Assembly (NCBI RefSeq): GCF_030246885.1
Contig: NZ_CP126739.1
Coordinates: forward strand, 1,426,001 to 1,490,000
Length of the DNA: 64,000 nucleotides
DNA from: Microbacterium sp. zg-B185
GTDB taxonomy: Bacteria > Actinomycetota > Actinomycetes > Actinomycetales > Microbacteriaceae
Reading direction: 5' to 3'
Below are positions 8,571 to 16,100 of this stretch, in pieces. The notes below the pieces were generated by a model. It ran no database searches and was not told the origin of the DNA. It worked only from the letters and a program-made list of their open reading frames with translations. Every line of letters begins with the position of its first letter. Within the stretch, counting starts at the first letter, position 1. The position numbers were made by a program, and so were the translations under genes.

Positions 8571-9263
8571 GTGAGTGACGTGTCAGCACAGCGCATCCAG
8601 CTCACCGAGAAGCTCGGCGTCGAGATCGACGCCGAGCTTCTGTCGCTGGCGCTGACCCACCGCTCATGGGCGTACGAACACGGTCAGGGCCCGCACAACG
8701 AGCGACTGGAGTTCCTCGGCGATTCCGTGCTCGGACAGGCCGTGACAGTGCGACTGTTCACCTCCCACCCCGAGCTGGACGAGGGAGCGCTGGCCAAACG
8801 CCGCGCGAGCGTGGTGTCCACGGTCGCCCTGGCTGAGGTCGCTCGCGGCATCGGACTCGGCGAGTACGTCCAACTCGGTCGCGGCGAGGAGCAGACCGGT
8901 GGTCGCAACAAGGACTCCATCCTGGCCGACACCATGGAAGCCGTGATCGGCGCCACCTACCTGTCGGCCGGTCCGGATGCCGCGACCGCTCTGGTCCTGC
9001 GCCTGATCGACCCGCTGCTGGATGACCCCGGCCGCGACGGTGCGTCGGTCGACCCCAAGACCACGCTCCAGGAGCTCGCCTCCCACCTCGGCGCGCCGCC
9101 GCCCGTGTACGAGGTCACCTCGACCGGTCCCGACCACAGCCGGGTCTTCGCTGCCACCGTCCGGGTCGCCGAACATTCGGCGGCCGGTACGGGATCCAGC
9201 AAGAAGCAGGCCGAGATGGCCGCCGCGCTGATGGCATGGCGCGAACTCAGCGCCCGGGCATGA
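8571..9263 (+). CDS. rnc: Ribonuclease III
   Basis: Double-strand-specific endoribonuclease for rRNA and mRNA processing; 230 aa. Endonuclease domain (about 1-150) with the signature NERLEFLGDSVLG and the metal-binding DTMEAVIGATYL. C-terminal dsRNA-binding domain (about 155-228) with DPKTTLQELASHLGAPPPVYE and GSSKKQAEMAAALMAW. Start GTG at 8571 directly after rpmF. Length and catalytic acidic residues are normal. Confidence 0.95.
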   Translation: MSDVSAQRIQLTEKLGVEIDAELLSLALTHRSWAYEHGQGPHNERLEFLGDSVLGQAVTVRLFTSHPELDEGALAKRRASVVSTVALAEVARGIGLGEYVQLGRGEEQTGGRNKDSILADTMEAVIGATYLSAGPDAATALVLRLIDPLLDDPGRDGASVDPKTTLQELASHLGAPPPVYEVTSTGPDHSRVFAATVRVAEHSAAGTGSSKKQAEMAAALMAWRELSARA

Positions 9264-9278
9264 CCGGGATCGGGCGGC

Positions 9279-10211
9279 ATGCCTGAGCTGCCTGAGGTCG
9301 AGGTCGTGCGCGCGGGGCTGGACCCCGCCGTCAGCGGCGCCACCGTGCGGGGCGTCACCGTCGTGGACGAGCGCGCGCTCACCCGGTACTCCGGCTCCGG
9401 CGCGCAGTTCGAAGCCGCCCTGACCGGGGCCGTCCTGCGCAGTGCCGCCCGTCGTGGCAAGTTCCTCTGGATGCCTCTGGACTCCGGCGACGACGGTGCT
9501 CCTGCCGCTGAGGCGCTGGTGGCGCATCTCGGCATGAGCGGGCAGCTCCTCCTGCGAGCGCCGGGGGCGGGGGCCGAGCGGCACGAGCGGGTGCGGCTGG
9601 ACATCCAGCATCCGGACCACGGTGAGCTGGTCGTCGTGTTCGCCGACCAGCGCACGTTCGGTTCATTGACGCTGGATCCGCTGGTCCCGACGCCGGATGG
9701 CGCACCGGGTGGCCTCGGAACGAGCGAGCCGACGGTGCCCAGCCAGGTGGCCCACATCGCTCGCGACCCGCTGGACCCCGCGTTCGGCGACCGGGAGTTC
9801 CGAGTGGCGCTGACGCGCAGGGACTCGGCGATCAAACGCGTGCTGCTGGATCAGACGGTCCTCAGCGGGGTGGGCAACATCTACGCCGACGAGGCACTGT
9901 GGCGCTCCCGCATCCACCCGGAGACTCCCGCCCGCGCGCTCTCCACCCGGGCGGTGAACCGGCTCCTTGCCGACGTGCGCACCGTGCTGGAGCGCGCGCT
10001 GGCTGAGGGAGGGACGAGCTTCGATGCGCAGTACGTGAACGTCAACGGTCAGGCGGGGTATTTCGCGCACTCCCTGAATGCGTACGGACGCACCGGGCAG
10101 CCGTGTCCGCGCTGCGGCAGGCCGATCGTCCGGGTGTCGTTCATGAACCGTTCCAGCCACTACTGCCCGCACTGCCAGAAACCCCCGCGCCCGATCGTCC
10201 GGGTCAGCTGA
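9279..10211 (+). CDS. mutM: Formamidopyrimidine-DNA glycosylase (Fpg/MutM)
   Basis: Bifunctional glycosylase/AP-lyase removing oxidised purines such as 8-oxoguanine; 310 aa. MPELPEVEVVRAGL supplies the catalytic N-terminal Pro and Glu. The H2TH region holds LLDQTVLSGVGNIYADEALW, and the C-terminal zinc finger is CPRCG...CPHCQ. The family usually stops right after the last CxxCQ; here a ten-residue tail (KPPRPIVRVS) follows that repeats the PIVRVS of the finger itself. The stop codon overlaps the stop of the convergent GNAT gene within the palindrome TCAGCTGA. Confidence 0.94.
   Translation: MPELPEVEVVRAGLDPAVSGATVRGVTVVDERALTRYSGSGAQFEAALTGAVLRSAARRGKFLWMPLDSGDDGAPAAEALVAHLGMSGQLLLRAPGAGAERHERVRLDIQHPDHGELVVVFADQRTFGSLTLDPLVPTPDGAPGGLGTSEPTVPSQVAHIARDPLDPAFGDREFRVALTRRDSAIKRVLLDQTVLSGVGNIYADEALWRSRIHPETPARALSTRAVNRLLADVRTVLERALAEGGTSFDAQYVNVNGQAGYFAHSLNAYGRTGQPCPRCGRPIVRVSFMNRSSHYCPHCQKPPRPIVRVS
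10122..10204 (+). repeat. 14-bp in-frame direct repeat at the mutM 3' end
   Basis: CCGATCGTCCGGGT occurs at 10122-10135 and again at 10191-10204, 69 bp (23 codons) apart and in the same reading phase. Both copies encode PIVRV. The second copy accounts for the extra C-terminal tail of MutM. Confidence 0.75.
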
Positions 10212-11301
10212 GCACCTTCTGCCACGCGCCGGCGTAGGAGGCCGGCACGAAGCCGATCGCCTCGTTGATGTCCAGCATGTGCCGGTTCTCCTCGGCGTTG
10301 AACGTCGAGACCCGGGGTGATTCGGGGACCAGCTCACGCCACCGCAGCAGGTTCGCGCATTTGACGACGGTGCCGAGCCGGCGTCCGCGGTGGCCTTTCA
10401 CGACCAGGGTGCCGTACTGCTGGGTGGCCCCGGTGCGGTCCTCGGCGATCACCAGCTCGTTGTAGGCCGCGATCGTGCCGGTCGGCACATGCTGCGCCGC
10501 CGCGACGGACACCGTCAGCCCCTGAGCCTTCAGCCGGGCATCACGGCGCTGCACGCGGGCAGCGTCCCAGTGCTGCTCCTCGATGACCAGGCCGCCGGTG
10601 GGCGCATCCGTGGACATCCGCGAGATCGCATAGGCGAACCCGTCGAGGTGCTCGGGCGGCGTCGGTGAGGTCCATGTCAGGAGACGATAGTCTTCGCCGG
10701 CCGCCGCCCGCGCCTCGGCGAGCATGCGTTCCAGGGGCTCGGCGGGACCGCGCAGGTCGAACACGCTGTTGCGCTCCACCTGCTGGAGGGTGAACCCGTT
10801 CTCGCGCATGGCGACGGTCTGGCTGTCGTCCGCGGGCACGGTTCCGAATCCGCTAGGCGGAGACAGACGCGGACCGGGCCGGTCCGGGCGATGCAGAGTC
10901 CAGGTCTGAGTGGTCCGGATGCCGCGTGCCCGGGCTTCAGCCTCCACCGCAGCCAGCAGCGCCTCCTCGGCGCCCTGCCCGCGACGCTCCGGATCGACCA
11001 TCAGGTCGAACTCGAGCGACGTGGTGTCCTCCTGGGTGGAGATCATGATCTTCACCGCCCCGACGATTCCTCCGTCGCGCGCGGCGATGAAGCCGAGCTG
11101 GGTCCAATCCGTCTGGTCCTGCCAGAGGCCGAGGACTTCTTGCGCCTCTTCCCGCAGGTCGTCGTGGCCGGCGTCGGCGAGGCAGACGGCGTTGGCCAGG
11201 CGGACCATCTCCAGGAACGGGCCGGCGTCCGCGGCATCCAGGCCTGCCGGCACGACCAGAGGCGAAACCCGCAGTGCGCTGCGCTGGGTCAGGTCAGTCA
11301 T
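10204..11301 (-). CDS. Tandem-domain GNAT acetyltransferase, distal copy
   Basis: A 365-aa protein with two GNAT folds, an architecture also seen in mycothiol synthase. The N-terminal half has the acetyl-CoA loop VDPERRGQGAEEALL. The C-terminal half has VVKGHRGRRLGTVVK and the ending FNAEENRHMLDINEAIGF, typical of GNAT motif B. Substrate unknown. It is a paralogue of the gene just upstream (same layout; shared FLEMVRL near the start and FNAEEN/YNAEEN with MLDINE near the end). The ATG at 11301 overlaps the upstream stop by 8 bp, so the two are translationally coupled. Its own stop overlaps the mutM stop. Confidence 0.8.
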   Translation of the reverse strand: MTDLTQRSALRVSPLVVPAGLDAADAGPFLEMVRLANAVCLADAGHDDLREEAQEVLGLWQDQTDWTQLGFIAARDGGIVGAVKIMISTQEDTTSLEFDLMVDPERRGQGAEEALLAAVEAEARARGIRTTQTWTLHRPDRPGPRLSPPSGFGTVPADDSQTVAMRENGFTLQQVERNSVFDLRGPAEPLERMLAEARAAAGEDYRLLTWTSPTPPEHLDGFAYAISRMSTDAPTGGLVIEEQHWDAARVQRRDARLKAQGLTVSVAAAQHVPTGTIAAYNELVIAEDRTGATQQYGTLVVKGHRGRRLGTVVKCANLLRWRELVPESPRVSTFNAEENRHMLDINEAIGFVPASYAGAWQKVLS

Positions 11302-12379
11302 CCAGCACCTTCTTCCAGGCGCCGTCGTAGGAGATCGGCACGAAGCCGATCTCCTCATTGATGTCCAGCATGGGGCGGTTCTCCTCCGCGTTGTAGGTGA
11401 TCACCCGCGGCGATGCGGGCGCGATCTCGCGCCAGGACAGCAGGCCGGCGCACTTGACGAGCAGTCCCAGCCGGTGCCCGCGATGCTCCTTGAGCACCAG
11501 CGTGTCCTCCTGGCTGGATGCCTCGGTGCGGTCCTTGCCGATGACCAGTTCATTGAACGCGCACAGCTCGCCTGTCGCGATGTGCTGTGCGGCCGTCACC
11601 TGCAGCGTCCGCCCCGCCGCGGTGTAGAGCGAGTCGTGGCGGGCGACACGGGCGGCATCCCACGTCTCCTCGTCGAACTCCAGATCCGCCGCCGGTGCGT
11701 CGGTGATCATGCGGGACTTCATCCAGGCGTACCCGTCGACGAACTCCGCCGGCGTCGGCGCGAACCACTGCACCACGCGATAACCGGATGCCGCGGCCGT
11801 CGCCTCGGCCAGAAGCTGCTCGACGTGAGCGAACGGCCCGCGCAGGTCGAAGGCGCTGCAGCGGTCCACCTGCTCGAGCGTGTACCCGTGACGCAGGTAG
11901 AACCGGGCGATGTGGTCGCGCGGAATCGTTCCGAAGCCGGTGGGCGGCTCCAGACGCGCGCCGGCCGCCTGCGGATGCTCGGCCCACGACTGCAGGACGC
12001 GGCGTCCGTGATCGCGGACGACGCCCTCCAGGTGCTGGTAGGCCGCAGAGCCGATGCCGCGACCCCAGACCTCGGTGATCAGCTCGATCAGCCACGTCGC
12101 CGTCCGGGACCCGGGCTCGCGGGGGAAATCGACTCCCATGCGGCCGACGAACCGTCCGTCCGCCCGCACCAGCCAGGCGAGCCGGTCGGTGTCGGGATCC
12201 GGCTGATAGTGCGGCAGCAGCTCGTCGGGGGCGATGCGATGGTCGTCGTGCCCGGCGACCTCGCGGAGGATGCGATTGCGCAGCCGGACCATCTCGAGGA
12301 AGTCCGCCGCGTCGGGCGCGTCGATGCTCGTCGGGATAGTCAGCGGGACCAGTTCCAGGTCCACAGGGGCGGTGATCAT
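11294..12379 (-). CDS. Tandem-domain GNAT acetyltransferase, proximal copy
   Basis: A 361-aa double-GNAT protein, first of two tandem paralogues. N-terminal acetyl-CoA motif EVWGRGIGSAAYQHLE; C-terminal motif LKEHRGHRLGLLVKCAGLL and YNAEENRPMLDINEEIGF. ATG at 12379 (MITAPVDLEL) chosen because upstream in-frame sequence is Arg/Pro-rich shadow coding. No Shine-Dalgarno is visible; a strong hairpin (12405-12443) lies just upstream. Substrate is not predictable from sequence; a small-molecule amine, possibly a drug or thiol conjugate, is only a guess. Transcribed with the 87-aa gene and the small leader ORF. Confidence 0.8.
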   Translation of the reverse strand: MITAPVDLELVPLTIPTSIDAPDAADFLEMVRLRNRILREVAGHDDHRIAPDELLPHYQPDPDTDRLAWLVRADGRFVGRMGVDFPREPGSRTATWLIELITEVWGRGIGSAAYQHLEGVVRDHGRRVLQSWAEHPQAAGARLEPPTGFGTIPRDHIARFYLRHGYTLEQVDRCSAFDLRGPFAHVEQLLAEATAAASGYRVVQWFAPTPAEFVDGYAWMKSRMITDAPAADLEFDEETWDAARVARHDSLYTAAGRTLQVTAAQHIATGELCAFNELVIGKDRTEASSQEDTLVLKEHRGHRLGLLVKCAGLLSWREIAPASPRVITYNAEENRPMLDINEEIGFVPISYDGAWKKVLDD

Positions 12380-12404
12380 GACAGATCCGTTCTGGTGATG
12401 GCGG

Positions 12405-12443
12405 CTCTCCGGGGCGCCGCGCGGGCGGCGGCCCCCCGGAGAG
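12405..12443 (-). other. Strong intercistronic hairpin before the GNAT genes
   Basis: CTCTCCGG (12405-12412) pairs with CCGGAGAG (12436-12443), and the GC-rich interior can extend the stem. It sits between the stop of the 87-aa gene and the start of the first GNAT gene. No U-tract follows on the minus strand, so it looks more like an mRNA-stability or read-through-limiting element than a full terminator. Confidence 0.5.
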
Positions 12444-12444
12444 A

Positions 12445-12708
12445 TCAGGTGCGCACGCTCAGCAGGGCGTGTGCGCGAAGGGCGTCGTGCTGCCGGTCGT
12501 TGCGGGACCGGAGATGCACGAGTCGGCGGGCGTGGGTGTCGTGGTCGCGCGCGCCGTCGAGACGGCGGGCGCCGCGCAGCAGCAACCACAGGCCGACCCG
12601 CAGCTGTAGTCGGTCGGCGAGGCCCAGGGGAGCCCCCTGCGTCGCCGGGGTGGGAAGCGTCAGGCTTTCCGAGCCGGGAGACCGGACGGGCGCCAACGTG
12701 TCGTTCAT
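12445..12708 (-). CDS. Small protein of unknown function (87 aa)
   Basis: Begins MNDTLAPVRSPGSESLTLP, then a short amphipathic or hydrophobic patch (RLQLRVGLWLLLRGARRL, about residues 35-52) and a highly basic, His/Arg-rich tail (RDHDTHARRLVHLRSRND). No domain recognised. It may associate with membrane or RNA through these two regions, which is speculation. A weak ribosome site (AAAGAGACC) lies about 4 nt before ATG. It is the first full-size gene of the minus-strand unit that starts at the 13007-13035 promoter and ends with the two GNAT genes. Confidence 0.6.
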   Translation of the reverse strand: MNDTLAPVRSPGSESLTLPTPATQGAPLGLADRLQLRVGLWLLLRGARRLDGARDHDTHARRLVHLRSRNDRQHDALRAHALLSVRT

Positions 12709-12742
12709 GATGGTCTCTTTCGGAGTGGAGATGACGAAGATG

Positions 12743-12797
12743 GCCCGAGAGATCGGGCGCGGAGGCGGCCGGATGCGGCTCCGGTCAGAGGAGCCGC
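12743..12797 (-). promoter_or_regulatory. Two tandem hairpins in the leader between the small ORF and the 87-aa gene
   Basis: In mRNA order, the first is GCGGCTCC-TCTGACC-GGAGCCGC (12797 to 12775, perfect 8-bp stem). The second is GCCCGA-TCTC-TCGGGC (12758 to 12743, perfect 6-bp stem). They occupy the 154-nt stretch between the stop of the 35-codon ORF and the next start. The arrangement resembles a translation-coupled attenuator, but no U-tract follows, so mechanism is inference. Confidence 0.5.
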
Positions 12798-12862
12798 GAC
12801 GGCGGGCGCTGATAGGCGCGGCGTGGGAGTGACGCCCGAGGGCAGAGTCCTCCCCGCGGCGG

Positions 12863-12970
12863 TCAGCCGGCGGTGGGAGCAGTGGCGCCGAACGACGAGG
12901 TCACCGGAGCGATTCCGCAGAACGGGGAACGGCGAGCCGGGGCGGAGCCTGGGTTCATCATGTGCATCAT
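12863..12970 (-). CDS. 35-aa leader-peptide-like ORF
   Basis: Encodes MMHMMNPGSAPARR followed by SPFCGIAPVTSSFGATAPTAG. Supported by the best translation signal in the window: AAAGGAGGT with a 6-nt spacer to the ATG at 12970. It also has a strong promoter with the start about 30 nt downstream of the predicted transcription start. The peptide is Met-rich at the N-terminus and Pro/Ala/Thr-rich afterwards, with one Cys, and has no recognised family. Position, size and the downstream hairpins suggest a regulatory leader peptide for the GNAT genes. A small secreted or modified peptide is a less likely alternative. Confidence 0.6.
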   Translation of the reverse strand: MMHMMNPGSAPARRSPFCGIAPVTSSFGATAPTAG

Positions 12971-13006
12971 CGGTGACCTCCTTTCGCGTGTGGGACGCGA
13001 AGAGAG

Positions 13007-13035
13007 ACGATAGCGCGGGCCAGCGGCCACGTCAA
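13007..13035 (-). promoter_or_regulatory. Consensus-like sigma-70 promoter of the leader-ORF/GNAT unit
   Basis: TTGACG (-35, 13030-13035), 17-bp spacer, TATCGT (-10, 13007-13012), read on the minus strand. It is the closest match to the housekeeping -35/-10 consensus noticed in the window, where most genes show a -10 only. Predicted transcription start is about 13000. The region 12971-13145 otherwise holds nothing recognisable besides the ribosome site. Confidence 0.7.
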
Positions 13036-13145
13036 GGCGAATTCGCAGATTCGGCGGACGACGGGCGTGTCGCGACAGCGCATCGAGCGCCGGCGCACGG
13101 CCCCGGCTCCCGGCTCGCCTGCGCGGAATCACAGTGGTCCTCGGG

Positions 13146-13151
13146 TAGCGT
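13146..13151 (+). promoter_or_regulatory. -10 element upstream of smc
   Basis: TAGCGT followed by GAACCC and a GTG at 13158. The spacing matches the leaderless promoters of this window but points at a GTG that opens a 12-codon frame, not directly at the smc ATG. Confidence 0.4.
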
Positions 13152-13157
13152 GAACCC

Positions 13158-13196
13158 GTGAATCGACCGGGCCGGAGGACGTTTCCATGCACCTGA
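13158..13196 (+). CDS. Possible leaderless 12-codon upstream ORF overlapping the smc start
   Basis: GTG at 13158 opens the peptide MNRPGRRTFPCT and stops with TGA at 13194-13196, seven bases into smc in another frame. The only support is the -10 hexamer 6 nt upstream of its GTG and the overlap with the smc start, which would allow coupled re-initiation. It could equally be chance. Confidence 0.3.
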   Translation: MNRPGRRTFPCT

Positions 13197-16100
13197 AGAG
13201 CTTGACGCTCAAAGGGTTCAAGTCGTTCGCCCAGCCGACCACCTTCGCTTTCGAACAGGGCGTGACCTGCATCGTGGGGCCCAACGGCTCCGGCAAGTCG
13301 AACGTCGTCGACGCCCTCGCGTGGGTGATGGGCGAGCAGGGTGCCAAGACGCTCCGCGGCGGAAAGATGGAGGACGTCATCTTCGCCGGCACGGCGACGC
13401 GAGGGCCGCTCGGCAGGGCCGAGGTCCAGCTGACGATCGACAACGGCGACGGTGCACTGCCGATCGATTACTCCGAGGTCACGATCAGCCGCACTCTGTT
13501 CCGCAACGGAGCAAGTGAGTACGCCATCAACGGGGGCGTCTGCCGGCTGCTGGATGTCCAGGAGCTGCTGAGCGACTCGGGCCTGGGTCGGGAGATGCAC
13601 GTCATCGTCGGACAGGGCCGCCTCGACAACGTGCTGCAGGCATCCCCGGAAGAACGCCGCGGCTTCGTCGAAGAGGCCGCCGGCATCCTCAAACACCGCC
13701 GCCGCAAAGAGAAGACCCTCCGCAAGCTCGAGGCGATGCAGGCGAACCTGACCCGGCTCAGCGACCTGGCCGGCGAGCTGCGCCGGCAACTGAAACCGCT
13801 CGGCCGGCAGGCGGAGATCGCTCGCGAGGCCGCGACGATCGCTGCGGTCGTGCGCGACGCGCGAGCGCGGCTGCTCGCCGACGAGCTCGCCGGGCTCCGG
13901 TCGGAGCTGTCCGCCCATGCGCGCAGCGAGCAGGAGCGGCACACCGAGCGGCTGGTCCTGCAGGATCAGGCGGAGAGTCTGCGCACGCGCATCGCGGCGC
14001 TCGAGGAGCAGCAGCGCTCCGAAGGGGTGGACGAGGCGCGCAGCGTCGCTCACAGTCTGGAGCGCGTCCAGGAGCGGCTGCGCAGCCTCTACGCCCTGAC
14101 CGGGCAGCGGCTGGCGCTTCTCGGAGAGGCCGCGGACGATCAGGGCCTGGAGCTGACCACCGTCTCGCAGGCCATGATCGACGACGTCCGGGCAGAGATC
14201 GAGGACATCGCGGCCGGGCTGGGCGATGCCCAGGATGCCGCGGTACAGGCATCCCGGGAGGTGGTGCGCTCGCGCGGCGAACTGGACGCGCTGGACGCGG
14301 ACATCGCGGCCCAGAGTGCCTTGGTCTCGGAGCACGACATGCGACTGACCAAGCTGCGCGGTTCCGCCGAGGCCGCCGCCTCGGCGCTGACCGCGGTGCG
14401 CGCCGGAGTGGAACGGCAGCAGCGAGCGCTGGATGCCGCTCTGGCCCGCCGTGCCGAGGCGGAAGCGGAACTGGCCGGCGTGGATCCCGACCTGGTGCCG
14501 GAAGGCTCCGCCGCGGAGTACGCCACCGCGTACGAGCGGGCCCAGCGCGAGGCGACCGACGCGGAGGCCGCCGTCGGCCTGCTGCGCGAGCGACTGCACG
14601 CCGCCGAGCGGGAGAGCGAATCCCTCGCTGCCCAGACCACGGCCCTGGGGCGCGCCCTGGACGTGCGCAACGCGGCGGCGGAGCTCGTCGCGCGCGGCGG
14701 CGCGGGGATCCGGGGACTGCTCGGCGACTCCGTCAAGGTCACGCCCGGCTACGAGACGGCGATCGCCGCGGCGCTGGGCCCGTTGGCGGAGGGCGTGCTC
14801 GTGGACACCCGCGAAGACGCGTTCACGATCGCCCGCACCGTCCGCGGCGCAGACCTCGGCGTGGTGGACATCGCCATCGCCGACGCGGACTCCCCGTCGC
14901 CGGTCTTCCCGGCGGTGGCCGGCGTCGTTCCGGCGCGGGATGTGGTGACGGCACCCGACGGGGTGCTCGGCATCCTGTCCCACGTCGTCGTCGCGGACGA
15001 CCTGGAGGCTGCCGCCGCAGCCCGGGACGCCCTCGCCGCGACAGATCTGGGCGCACCGGTCACGGTCGTGACGCGGGCCGGTGAGGTCTACACCGAGTAC
15101 ACCCTGCGGGCAGGTTCGGGACAGGGCCGCTCACGGCTCGAGCTGGCGGCCGAGCGCGATGCCGCCGCCGAACGCCTCAGCGAGATGGTGGTCGTGGCGG
15201 ACTCCCTGCGCGAGGCCCTCGCTGACGACGTGCGAGGGCTGGAGGATTCCCGGCGGCGCACCAAGTCTGCCCTGGCCTCGCTCCGGGCGCACGATGCCGC
15301 TCTGGCGGCGCACGCGGAGAAGGTCAACCGCGCCACCGTCCGGCACGAGGCTGCCATCGCCGACTGCGACCGCCTCGCCGCCGGCCTCGCGCAGGCCGCG
15401 GCCGCCGTCGAGGAGGCCGAGCGTGCGGCGGACGCGGCCGAGGAGCATCTGATGCGCGCCCGGGAGGCACCACGACCGATACTGGATGCCTCCGCCCGCG
15501 AAGGCATGCTCGCCGAGCTCGAGGCCGCCCGGAACACGGAGATGCGCGCCCGTCTGGACGTCGAGACGCTCAAGGAGCGGGTGCGCGCGGGCGAAGCGCG
15601 GGTCGTGCAGTTGGAACGGCAGCGCGAGCGCGAGCGGGCGGCTGCCGCGGAGGCCGCGCGGCGTGCGGTCCTGCGGCGCGCGCAGCGCGAGGTCGCCGCC
15701 GGTGTGGCGGCGCAGCTGCCCGCGGTGCTGGATTCGGTCGACCGCTCCGTCAGCCAGGCACGCGTCCAGCTCGCATCCGCCGAGTCGGCGCGCACCGCGG
15801 TCACCGCCGAACTGGCCGAGCTGCGGCGGCAGGAGACCACGGTCCGCGATCGGCTGGCCGCTCTGACCGAGAGCGTGCACGGTCTGGAGCTGCAGATCCA
15901 CGAGAAGCGCCTGCACGTCTCGAGCCTGCTGGAGCGCGTGGCCTCCGAGCTCGGCTTGGACGAGAACATTCTTCTTTCGGAATATGGTCCGGATCAGCCG
16001 GTTCCCGCCGAAGCGCGGGTGCCGCCCGGGGAGGAGGCCGCGACTGGACCGGACCCGGCATCGGTTCCGTTCGATCGTGCTCAGCAGCGCCGCCGGCTGC

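Noticed and set aside
13158..13186. GTG at 13158 as the smc start
   Set aside because: It is in a different frame from smc and stops at 13196; retained only as a weak uORF candidate.
12863..14983. Long antisense frame across the smc start and first half
   Set aside because: Only its last 36 codons (12863-12970) have translation signals and were kept as the leader ORF; the rest is a shadow of smc.
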